Below, piece by piece: positions 35,942 through 45,884 of a stretch of DNA of 64,000 nt. Source of the stretch: Osedax fenrisi (lineage: Eukaryota; Annelida; Polychaeta; Sabellida; Siboglinidae); NCBI GenBank assembly GCA_964019155.1, contig OZ025242.1:20578092-20642091 (forward strand). Direction: 5' to 3'. The number at the start of each line of letters is the position of its first letter. Position 1 is the first letter of the stretch. The notes under the pieces were generated by a model. It was not told the origin of the DNA. It ran no database searches and worked only from the letters and a program-made list of their open reading frames with translations. The position numbers were made by a program, and so were the translations under genes.

Positions 35942-38900
35942 ATGAGTGAATGTAGAATCCCAGAAATATTAATCGTAGATAAAATCAGAGGGGCCGAAAT
36001 ATATAAAAGATGGATACAATCTTATGAAATTTATGAAAATGCTAGAGAATTGGAAAACAAATCAGAAAAGTCACAAGTCGGTATATTTCTAAATACAATA
36101 GGATCAGATGGCGTAGATATATACAATTCATTTGAAGATGAAACTATCGAAGTAATGATAGATGAAAAAAAAACAAAATCCTCTGGTAAGAAAAACTTAG
36201 AGTGGATAAAAGAAAAGTTTAAAGCGTATTTCATTCCAAAAAGAAACTTGACATATGAAAGATATGTATTTTTTAAACGTGATCAATTTGAAAGCGAGAA
36301 TATTGAATGCTACTATGCTGAATTACGAAAACTGGCTATGACTTGCGAATTCAAAGATTTGAAAGATTCATTGATCAAAGATAGAATCATCATAGGCATG
36401 ATTGACAATAATTTACGCCAGAGATTCCTATAAGAAGTTAAAGGTAAAGAAATTACAGCCGAAGAGGTAGTCCAAGCTACAAAAATAAAAGAAACAAGCA
36501 ATAACCAAATGCAGAAAATCAATAATAAAGAATACGAAAATATTGATTATATTAACAAAAAAATCAATAAATATAAGAATAACGAAACTTATAATAAACC
36601 AAGCCAAAAGTTTAATAAAAAAAAATGCGGCAGATGTGATCGAATACATGAACCAAGGTCATGTAAAGCATTCAACACAAAATGCAATATCTGTAACAAG
36701 TTAGGACACTGGGCAAAGTGTTGTAAATCAAGGAGTGATAACTACAATCAGCGAACATACGAAACAAATGAAATTTGTTGTTCAAAAATAGACGAAAATT
36801 TTATATTTTTAGGCGAAATTAAAACTAACACTGAACAAAATAAATGGATAAAAGATTTAACAGTAAATTGTGAACAATTCGAAAAAGTTATTAAGTTTAA
36901 GATAGATACAGGCGCAAGCGTATCCGTAATGCCATATAATAAGTTATTACCAATTTTAAAGAAGACTAATATAATATTAAGAGGACCAAATAATACTGAA
37001 ATTAATGCTAAGGGATACTTAGAAGCATTGATTACATATAAAGGTAAAACAATAAAAGAGGACATATTCATTTTAGAAAAACAAATGACAGGTTTACTCT
37101 CGAGAAAGGCATCAATAGAATTGGATATTGTCAAATTAGTAGATGCGCTAGATTGCCAGCTGGATCCTAAATTATTTGATGGATTAGGAAGTATTAATAG
37201 GAAATACAAAATTGAAATAAAAGAGGGAATAAAACCATATTCAATTAATGTACCAAGACCAGTTCCAGTACATCAACAAACGGAAGTCCAAAACGAACTA
37301 CAGAAAATGATCGAATTAGGAGTAATCGAAGAAGCATGTGGTCCCACAGAATGGTGTAGCCCAATGGTTATTGCAAAGAAAGGAAACGGTAAAATAAGAA
37401 TTTTCACAGATTTAACGAAGTTAAATTCAGCAGTGAAACGAGAGATACATCCTATGGCAACGGTCGAGGGTAGTCTAAGTAAAATCAAAGGAAACATTTT
37501 TTCAAAATTGGATGCAAATTCAGGGTTTTGGCAAATTCCATTAGAAAAAAAATGCTGGGCATTGACAACATTCCTAACGCCATGGGGGAGGTATTATTAT
37601 AAAAAATTACCGTTTGGCTTAACCTCAGCTCCCGAAATATTTTGTAAAGAAATATCTAAAATCTTAAAAGACTGCAAGGGGCTAATCGTACACGTGGATG
37701 ACGTATTAGTAATGGGAATGGATGCAGACGAACATGATAGAAATCTAAAAACAGTACTCAATAAAATAGTAGAATCAGGATTGACATTAAATAAAAATAA
37801 ATGTGTATTCCGTAAAGAAGAAGTAGATTTCTTAGGGTTTAAAATTACCAGTAAAGGAATTAAAGCTGGACAATAAGTCCAAGGAATCATAGATATTCCA
37901 ACACCAACTAGCGTAAAAAGTGTCAGGAGTTTTCTTGGGATGATAAACCAATTTTCTCGATTTAACCCAAATATATCCGAATACAGTGCTCCATTAAGAG
38001 AATTGCTTAGGAAAGATTGTTCTTGGATTTGGGATACGAAGCAAGAAGAAAGTTTCAGAATATTGAAAGAAGAGTTACAGAATACGAAGACATTATCGTA
38101 TTTCGATGTTAACAAGAAAACAATATTGACAACAGACGCATCGGATCACGGTATAGGTGCGATACTAACACAAGAAGACGAAAACGGAAACCGAAAAATG
38201 ATTGGAGCAGCCAGTAGATCCCTAAGTGATACTGAGAAAAGATACGCAACTATAGAGAAGGAAGCGTTGGGCGTAGTATGGGCTCTTGAAAGATTTAACT
38301 ATTATATAGTAGGTGCACCCATATACGTAGAAACTGATCATAAACCTTTAATAACTCTATTAGGAAGCAAAGAAATAGAGAAGGTGCCTATAAGAATCCA
38401 AAGGTACAGAATACGATTGATGAGATATGCCGTAAACATGAAATATATACCCGGTAAAAACAATATCATTGCCGATACATTATCAAGATACCCTTCGAAA
38501 GATACAGGGTGCGACCTATTAGAAATCGAAACCGAAGAGATGGCAAGTAGTGTTTTCGTACCTGGGGAATCATGTAAAATACAATCTATAATCAAAGCTC
38601 AGAATAATGATCCAGAGATAACATGGTTGAAGAAGAAGATTATTGAAGGATGGACAAAATCAGATTTGAAACATAATTTAGGTCGAAAATATTATAATAG
38701 CCAACAATATTTATCAACGATTCAAGGTTGCTTAACGTACCAGAATAGAGCTATTATACCTGTCAGTATGAGAAAAGAAATGTTAAGAAATATCCATATA
38801 GGACACTTAGGAATCACGAAATGTCTAGAAAGGGCAAAAAAGAGTGTGTTTTGGTTTGGTATCTCAAACGATATCGACAAGGAAATAAGGGAATGTATAA

Positions 38901-39733
38901 ACTGCAATATAAATGCAAGGACTCAACGAGAACCTGTAAAGATAGTACCAGTACCTTCCAAAGCTTGGGAAACAGTAGGCTCAGACTTATTTCAATTCAA
39001 GCAACAAAAATACATTATAGTGGTGGATTATTATTCCCGATATATTGAAACGATGTTATTGAAAGACATGAGATCGATCACAATAATGTCGTCATTAAAA
39101 TCAATATTTGCACGACACGGTATTCCTGAGAACATGATCTCAGATAACGGAACTCAATACAGCAGCGAAGAATTCAAAGAATTTTCCAAAACATACAAGT
39201 TTAAACATTTAACATCATCACCAAAATATCCAAAAGGCAACGGAGTAGCTGAAAGAGCTATACAAACGCTAAAGCAGATCATGGAGAAATCTGAAGACCC
39301 ATATTTAGGTCTATTGTCATATCGAAATACACCATTATCTTTCGGTAGATCCCCAGCTGAGTTGTTAATGAATCGTAGATTAAATACGACATTACCAGAT
39401 CTACTAAATCAAAATATGATGCTCGAAAAAGATCATGTTGAATTCAAAAAGAAGGTCATGGAGAAGAAACTCAAGGAAAAACAGTACAGCGACAACAAAC
39501 TATCAAAAACTAAAAGAAGATTGGCACTGGATGAAGATGTCTATATTAAAGACATGGACAGAATGGGAACCGTAATACAATTCGATGATAACAATGAAAG
39601 AACGTACACAATAAAATCAAATGACAACACAATCAGGCGTAATAGGATAGATCTAGTACCAGTTGAAAAAAACACAATTGTTACAAGATCAGGTAGGGAG
39701 GTTAGACCACCTCAACGCTTGATTGAGCAATGA
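35942..39733 (+). CDS. gag-pol polyprotein of the gypsy element, two in-frame TAA stops
   Basis: A single frame of 1,264 codons, MSECRIPEILIVDKIRG… to …RLIEQ-TGA. Gag spans residues 1-190. A zinc knuckle follows (CGRCDRIHEPRSCK and CNICNKLGHWAKCC). Protease has FKIDTGASVSVMP. RT has KIRIFTDLTKLN, LDANSGFWQIP, LPFGLTSAPE and VHVDDVLVMG (VDD box). RNase H has TTDASDHGIGAILTQ, IEKEALG and TDHKPL. Integrase has the HHCC finger (HIGHLGITKC…CINC), then core D in GSDLFQF, D in ISDNGTQYS and E in GVAERAIQTLK. TAA occurs at 36431-36433 (gag, after RQRFL) and 37874-37876 (after RT, KAGQ). Both are inside domains rather than at the gag/pol border, so programmed read-through is unlikely. No frameshifts. 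Confidence 0.93.
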
Positions 39734-39754
39734 GGAGCCATATGCCTCATGGGA

Positions 39755-39988
39755 TTTAAGGTGTAGAAATTTTAGATTAAAAATTTGGTATAAGGGTGTA
39801 ATATAATATGTAACAAAATATATAATTAGACACGCCCACATTATTAGTGATAAACACTTCACTTGTGATTATTTAAGGTGTATAAATTTTAGATTACAAA
39901 TTTGGTATAAGGGTGTAATATAATATATATAATTAGACACGCCCACATTATTAGTGATAAACACTTCACTTGTATCTTAGCAGTCAAA
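39755..39988 (+). repeat. 117-bp tandem duplication across the polypurine/3' LTR border
   Basis: TTTAAGGTGTA(G/T)AAATTTTAGATT(A/-)…TTTGGTATAAGGGTGTAATATAAT begins at 39755 and again at 39872. The first copy carries about 70 bp of LTR start sequence (GACACGCCCACATTATTAGT…CACTTCACTTGTG) before reverting to the polypurine-side sequence. The internal end thus has a partial extra LTR. Confidence 0.85.
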
Positions 39989-40237
39989 CCAATAGCACTT
40001 ACGTTAATCTATAATAGATAATACTATATACCCCAAACCACGAAGAATCATCTGCAGAGTACTCTGGCAGATATCTTGAAGCTACCCAAAGGTAATACAT
40101 CCTACATATAATAGTATACCCAATACATATATTATATATATATTATACATTATATATTTAGGATAAGATTATCATAATCTTAATATATAAGTTATAACTC
40201 TATAGACGAACCAATTGATATATAATAACATATTACA
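39914..40237 (+). repeat. 3' LTR (324 bp)
   Basis: Same length and sequence as the 5' LTR. The following GGTAT at 40238-40242 is the right target duplication. Confidence 0.95.
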
Positions 40238-40262
40238 GGTATGTTGAAATCACTATAGTGAT
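40238..40262 (-). pseudogene. LINE A remnant beyond the gypsy insertion
   Basis: The minus strand reads SDFNIP, the GDFN-type endonuclease motif, and continues in frame into IPNPPMIQ on the other side of the gypsy element. LINE sequence stops at an (AT)n tract, so LINE A is 5'-truncated here. 40263-40468 is AT-rich with nothing recognised. Confidence 0.8.
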
Positions 40263-40468
40263 ATATATATATAGTGACTATATTATAGTCTACATGATAC
40301 ATTCAATAAATGTATTTAATTAATTGGACTTATTATTGAAATATAATACAATATATTAATAATACATATTATTTACAATTATTAACAATATATAATACAT
40401 ATTATATTTACATATGTATTATTTAGAATTATTAAATACATCGTATTAATTAAATATATAAATAATAT

Positions 40469-40630
40469 CGGGATCGGGTAAGATACTTAGGATCTGGATC
40501 GGAAAATGATCGGGTAACGAATGCAGGATCGGGATCGGGAAAAGGATCGCATAATAGAATAAATAGAGGATCGGGTAAATTCGCAGATTAATTCCGATCT
40601 AGTAAAAAAAATGATCGGTGCCCATAACTG
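40469..40630 (+). mobile_element. GATCGGG-family MITE, copy 3 (left end missing)
   Basis: ATCGGGATCGGGTAAG… to ATGATCGGTGCCCATAACTG. Roughly 80% like copy 2 by eye. Its right end abuts LINE B sequence at 40631. Confidence 0.6.
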
Positions 40631-41530
40631 GGGGTAGGGTAATACTACATTGGAGAGAGAAGATGAGAATGTAGTATGCAAATAAAGGGATATATATACC
40701 CCATTGGATATAAGCGAGACTTTTAAAAGTATAAATATCAATAGGGTCAGATGGAGATGAGGAAGTGTATTTTAAAATGAGTTCGTAAATGTCAGATATT
40801 GAGGGAGTAGTAAAGGTAGATAGATAATTATCAATTGGTTTACTGATTACTATACAAGGGATGCCGTATTTTTGAAGTTTAGATGATTGAGCAGATAGAT
40901 AAGATTTAAGTTAGAGAATACATTACAGCTGTAACACTAGTGTTTATTTTTAGGAATATTTGGTAGGTTTAAAGTGGATCAGACGCAATAAGTTTTCTAT
41001 ATGACTCATATATAATATGAGGCACATGTGGCATGAAGATTGGAGGAAAGACTATGGATATTATTTATATATTAACATATTTTGCTGTACTGATATATGA
41101 TTTGTAGAATTTTAAATGATTAGTAAAAGACAAAATGTATTCAGGAGAAGGAATTCGACGATATAATCTTTCAGTTTTACATAGAGTCGCTTGAGTTTAA
41201 CAATATCAGATGAAAACAATGGAAAATGAATATGAAGAGAACTATTAATAGATTGAAGATGGTCATATTTGTCAAGTATAAGGGTGAGAATGGAGTCATG
41301 TGATTCAGGGGATATGGGTAAGGATACAAGAATTGATACAACTTCAGAGGAGAATAAAAGAATATTAATATATTTAATTTTTATATAACGAATGGATTTA
41401 TTGGATAAATAAGGAAGTAGATGGAAGATAATTGTAAAGGTTATAATGAAATGTTCTGTAAGAAGATCATATTTGGTACAATTAATTAAACAATTATATA
41501 AATAAATGTATATAGCTTGGTACGAGATCA
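40631..41530 (-). pseudogene. L2/CR1-like LINE B, middle part (endonuclease-RT linker), decayed
   Basis: On the minus strand 41340-41120 reads LVSLPISPESHDSILTLILD and KYDHL, parallel to the linker of LINE A (…SLPISDFIYDL…LSSTLDKYAPL). 40900-40720 reads KLQKYGIPCIVISKPIDNYL…SISDIYELILKYTSSSPSDP, parallel to (V/I)S-x-L-x-x-LIxSSPS-x-x-LDP. It ends near VVLPYP at 40640, directly where the fragment ending at 32421 resumes (PPYFKHAII). Many frameshifts; no function. Confidence 0.65.
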
Positions 41531-41590
41531 CTTGAAATCTGTGCTACGATATCAATTGGTAATTTATTGTCAGTTAATTTCGTGTCATTT
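41517..41590 (-). repeat. Degenerate iterated-motif end (TCGTACC), right partner
   Basis: TTGGTACGAGATCACTTGAAATCTGTGCTACGATATCAATTGG is the inverse of motifs at 31303-31400, including GATCTCGTACCAA and CACAGAT. See that entry for interpretation. Confidence 0.35.
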
Positions 41591-41939
41591 ATTTTTCTAT
41601 AAAAGGAATGCCTCTTGGTGATATCGATACACTCTTAATACGTAATATATTGAATGTATGACACTTGAATTAATGCATAACAACTTTTTAGGAAATATAA
41701 GTCTATAGTCTATAGACTATAGTTATAACTTTTATTTACCGTATTCCAAATTCATATAATATACAGGATTCGATACTTAACATAATAAATGACGGCCACC
41801 TACATAAATATATACTACTCTTGGGATACTTCATACACTTATTATTATTACTAATACTATCGGTATTATTTAATTATAATTATATAATTTATTATTTTTA
41901 ATTAATTAATGTATACATATTATATTGCAATACTTTTAA

Positions 41940-41958
41940 GATATTTATATGTATATAT

Positions 41959-42021
<63 letters not shown>

Positions 42022-42030
42022 TATATAACT
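41940..42030. repeat. (AT)n microsatellite
   Basis: TATATA tracts with TGTATATG interruptions. It borders the 3' end of the R2-type LINE; 41600-41940 holds no recognisable gene. Confidence 0.9.
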
Positions 42031-42275
42031 CAGAAGGGTGTTATTGAAAAATCAATTAAGCAAATATATTTGAGCTTATGACCTCTTCATCATATAGTTA
42101 GTGTTCCTAAAACTAAAACGGAGGTAAACGGTATAAAAATATCTATAATAATTAAACAAAATAAAAATTGATAAAATATGTAAATAGAATTTTGTGATAA
42201 AAACAGTTAAAAGTAGAGAATAAGATAATAAACTAAAGATACAATATAAAATGCTAAGTAAAATAATAAAACGCT

Positions 42276-44503
42276 TTAAAAACAGTTGAAGAATTTCGAT
42301 AAAATTCTTCCCGAACCTTCTATTGATTCTTTAATACTGGCGGTCTTCAATATTTTCCAGGTATTTGTAGGAAAATTCATCTCTGTCTTGAGAATTTGGT
42401 TTCCAGAGTACCAAGAGCCCAAAGAACCAACACAGAAGGGAATTACATATCCGAGGTGGCGATACTTTTCTATCTTCCTGTTAGCGGCAGATTCCATATT
42501 TGTAATCGAGTCGTAGGGAATTGTGATGTCGACAAAATAACATGAGTTGTTATATTTGATAACAAGATCCGGTTTTAAGTTATCTAATGAGATGTAGCTA
42601 GTATCATACTCAATATCGCATTCATCTAGGAACTTAGTTAGTACTCCAAGGACAGCATCATGTCTTTATGTCATCATTTTTAGTGATGCAGTACACATAT
42701 TCAATATGTGCATCGTCGTTTCATCCTTGGAGTAGCATTGCCTACATTTTTTATCTGTTGAGCCTGGAAAAGCTTTTACTGGAAGAGTCTGAGTTCTAGC
42801 CATGTGCCAATAGTTCCAGGATTTGAAAGATAGTGTCGATTCTTGTGATATTAGCTTAGTGATTACTTTAGAATTTGCATCCTGGGATAAACACTCAGCT
42901 ACACTGCCTTGTAACGGAAGTTCCATGAATTTTCTGCTCCATTGCTTTCTCAGCGCAAGTCGCATGCTTTTTACAACCTTAGCAGGAGTGGAGCAGATAT
43001 CATCGATGGCTATGATTATGTTCCCATCGGATATATCAATGCGAGCTCCAAGGTGTGTTGCTGCATGTCGAGTGCGCGTCCAAAGATTAGCACCTTTGCT
43101 ATAAAATCTATAACTATATAACCCATGCGTTTGGCTACCGGATAGAAATTCAGTGAGTGGTATTTCATGATCATGTCCGATAGCACAATTGAGGGTATTT
43201 GATAGTTGGCGATTAGCATTTGAGGATATCATATTATCCCTAGAAGATAGTAATTGCGTTGCTTTAGAGATTGTCCAAATATCTACTTCTTGGCTGATTT
43301 TACCAATCCCCAGGCCGCCAATATGTCTGTCAGCATAGAAGAATGGACTAGCAACATTGTCAGGAGTATTAGTATTGTATCTTAGGAACTGCTTTATAGA
43401 TTTATCCAGATCGTAGATACTTTCCTTCATGACTCGTCCAGATGAGAGCTCATGGGATAGAGAGGGGATTAAGTGACTTCTTAAAACTTCTATTTTTTGC
43501 CATGGAGTTAGTCCAGAGTCTGAAAGTTGATTAAGTTGAGCAGGTATATCAGTAGTAACATTAAACAAGAACTTAGATCCAATTGGTATACCCAAGAATC
43601 TTTCAAATTCGCCAATATGAAGAGTTTTAATAAATTCTTGACCCAACATAAACTGTCGATCCTCAATAACCCCCTTGTTGAAAGAAATGCTAGTGCATTT
43701 TCTAGGATTGAACTTGAGGCCGATACTACTAGAAACTTCGAGTATTCCATCTAGTGTCGACATCATTTCCTCATGAGATCCAGTGATTATTGCTAAATCA
43801 TCTGCGTAAGCTGTAAGTTTAGCTTTAGATCCGAATAGATCATAACCAGCTATTTCAGTTGCTTTTCTTATGATAGGTTCAGAAGCAAGATTAAAAATAA
43901 TTGGTGATAAACAATCTTACTCCGGAAGTTGGTTGGACCATAAAATCTTTGTATTCACATATTGTATTAGTATACATGTCTTTCAATATGGTCGAGGTAT
44001 GAGCAGACAAAGGAAGTGATTCAAATAACTTATTTAATGTCGAGTGTGGTAACGAACCAAATGCGTTAGCCAAATCAAGCCATACAATGTGTAGATCATC
44101 GTGCCTTTTCTTCGCTTCTGTAATGGCTGATTCGAGTAGGAAAGTATGTTCTTGTATCCCTTTCAATCCGGGTAAAAAGCCTTTTTGTTGAGAGGATATC
44201 CATTCATTTGACACAGCGACCTTAATTATTCAGTTGGATAGTATCCCAGAGTATATCTTATACATAGTAGGAAGTAGGCTGATGGGACGGAAATTAGAAG
44301 GTAAGTCAGTGCTACCTTTCTTATGTATAAGAATAGTCTTGCTGATTTTCCAACACGCAGGTATTCCAATTCTGTGCACAGCTTTGAATATTGTTTCAAG
44401 TAATAGTGCTTTTTTGTCCAGTAGTTTAAGGTGTAAATACTCAATTTTGTCTTTTCCTGGAGAGGTATTTTTAGCCTTCTTAAGCTTTTTCATTGTATGT
44501 ATA
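42276..44503 (-). pseudogene. R2-superclade LINE (RT plus restriction-like endonuclease), 5'-truncated, nearly intact
   Basis: The minus strand from about 44500 reads KKLKKAKNTSPGKDKIEYLH, CWKISKTILIHKKGS and NFRPISLLPTMYKI (RT 0-2). Then QQKGFLPGLKGIQEHTFLLE, IVWLDLANAFGSLPH (motif A), QPTSGVR and a small deletion that shifts frame at about 43915 within the RQG…SP motif. SEPIIRKA and LTAYADDLAII (motif C, YADD intact) follow. A long thumb/C-terminal region runs from 43766 and ends in a CCHC finger (CRQCYSKDETTMHILNMC). One TAA at 42666-42668 precedes the endonuclease: RHDAVLGVL, LKPDLVIKY, FVDITIPYD and RKIEKYRHLGY, the PD-(D/E)xK pattern of R2/R4/NeSL/Hero elements. The N-terminal DNA-binding part is missing, cut at an (AT)n tract (44505-44522). 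The plus-strand frames here are shadows. Confidence 0.9.
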
Positions 44504-44529
44504 TATATATATATATATACATTGAACAA

Positions 44530-45240
44530 ATGTATACATTGAATAGTTATTACTAGAATTTACCTATTGATGTTATAAAATCCTTATGGGACCCATAGTT
44601 TGCTTAAGAGATGTATACAAATGATATTTAATATACCATATTCTAATAGATTTTCGACTAGTTATTATCTAAACAAATTAAATGTTACTAATCAAATTAT
44701 GGTTAGGAGTGTATTCAAGAATTAATTACAGATTTTATGTTTAATTAAAAAATTAATTATTTCTGGAGAACCTACCTATTTATCAATGTACTATCAGAGA
44801 AAATAACTGGTTATTTTAGATGAAACTAGAAAAGGGTCGATGTAGACTGCAAATTATAAAGAGATCTTTCAGGATGTCCGCTGCCAGGATGTGTAACAAG
44901 CTACTTCTGGTATTAAGTGCTCCTTCCATTTTTATCTTCCACAAAATACTGAAGAAACATCTTTTATTTTAATTATTTTGTTTACTTTAGAGAATTTGTT
45001 ATACTATTATTTAAGTATGTAATAAACTAGTATTATTATTAAGCTGGGCTTGCTGTTACGGATAAAGGGGACTGGAATTGATTTGTTGTTGAAACTAGTG
45101 ACAACATTTCTTTACGATTCATGAGTCACGAGACTAAAAGTAAGTAATTAAGAGTTACACACCTATATAAATACTTATAAAGTACACTGTATAATATATA
45201 CATTGTACTTTATAAGTATCACTTTGTCATTCATCAATCA
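44530..45240. other. Intergenic DNA, no gene recognised
   Basis: AT-rich with a GC-richer patch at 44860-44960 that has no stable reading frame. A short inverted repeat TATAAATACTTATAAAGTACA…TGTACTTTATAAGTAT lies at about 45166-45221. Confidence 0.5.
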
Positions 45241-45269
45241 TTTATCGAATAGTAATAGGATTAAATTAT

Positions 45270-45532
45270 ATTGTTATTTGGTGGAGACCTTCCATCCAGG
45301 AACTTAGATGAAGTTTTCACTTATAACCATATGGCTCTAATGTCCCTTCGAAGCCGCTGTCATGTTAAGGCATCCATGGTTTTAACGATAGCTGATATTT
45401 ATTTATACACAATTATATAATATCACTTCTAAATATTATTTTAAGACCTATTTTATGGCCCGGACGGGGATCGAACTCACGTCCTACTGCTTGTGTGTCT
45501 GACGCTTTATCCAACTTAGCCACACGGGCAGT
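45270..45532 (-). mobile_element. tRNA-derived SINE
   Basis: The minus strand from 45530 reads TGCCCGTGTGGCTAAGTTGG, containing TGGCTAAGTTGG, a perfect A box (TRGCNNAGYNGG). GAGTTCGATCCCC with GTTCGATCC, a good B box, lies about 45 nt downstream. The ends GCCCGTG/CCGGGC can pair like an acceptor stem, but the anticodon stem does not pair and there is no usable anticodon. A body follows with AACATGACAGCGGCTTCGAA and TTCCTGGATGGAAGGTCTCC. The 3' end is not sharply defined. A tRNA pseudogene is the alternative. Confidence 0.6.
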
Positions 45533-45576
45533 ATATAACTATAACAAATTTATTTCATGTATATTAATTTGAAAAT

Positions 45577-45884
45577 CTATAACCCAATTAATTATTAAGT
45601 ATCGCTCAATGATGCATTCAAATACAAATATAATTAATATAATATATACTTTATATTTATATAATTTTCATAATATTCTTACTATATTAAATTATTAATT
45701 ACATGTTTGTTTTATTTACTTAATAATTATCTATAACCCAATTAATTATTAAGTATCGCTCAATGATGCATTCAAATACAAATATAATTAATATAATATA
45801 TACTTTATATTTATATAATTTTCATAATATTCTTACTATATTAAATTATTAATTACATGTTTGTTTTATTTACTTAATAATTAT
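45577..45884. repeat. 154-bp tandem duplication, two copies read as identical
   Basis: CTATAACCCAATTAATTATT starts at 45577 and 45731; the two 154-bp copies match over their length as read. Very recent. Confidence 0.9.

Larger units (their letters stand above)
35189..40237 (+). mobile_element. Complete Ty3/gypsy LTR retrotransposon, 5,049 bp
   Basis: Two 324-bp LTRs, which I read as identical, a primer-binding-site candidate, a single gag-pol frame and 5-bp target duplications (GGTAT). Pol order is protease, RT, RNase H, integrase, so it is Ty3/gypsy (Metaviridae-type). The RT/integrase style is close to the K02A2.6-like group common in invertebrates. There is no envelope frame. It is inserted in the opposite orientation in LINE A. 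Two in-frame TAA codons break gag-pol. Confidence 0.95.

Noticed and set aside
35942..39733. An envelope gene making the gypsy element retrovirus-like
   Set aside because: Only about 180 bp separate the end of pol from the 3' LTR, filled with the 117-bp duplication; no envelope frame is present.
28893..42668. A non-standard nuclear genetic code (sense TAA/TAG)
   Set aside because: In-frame stops occur only in transposons (MULE TAG; gypsy and R2-type LINE TAA). The eight GPSM exons have none, and transposons commonly die by nonsense.
42823..43104. Plus-strand frames within the R2-type LINE
   Set aside because: Shadow of the minus-strand C-terminal region with its CCHC finger.
45458..45530. 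Functional tRNA gene
   Set aside because: A and B boxes are good, but the anticodon stem cannot pair and the T stem is degenerate; SINE or pseudogene fits better.
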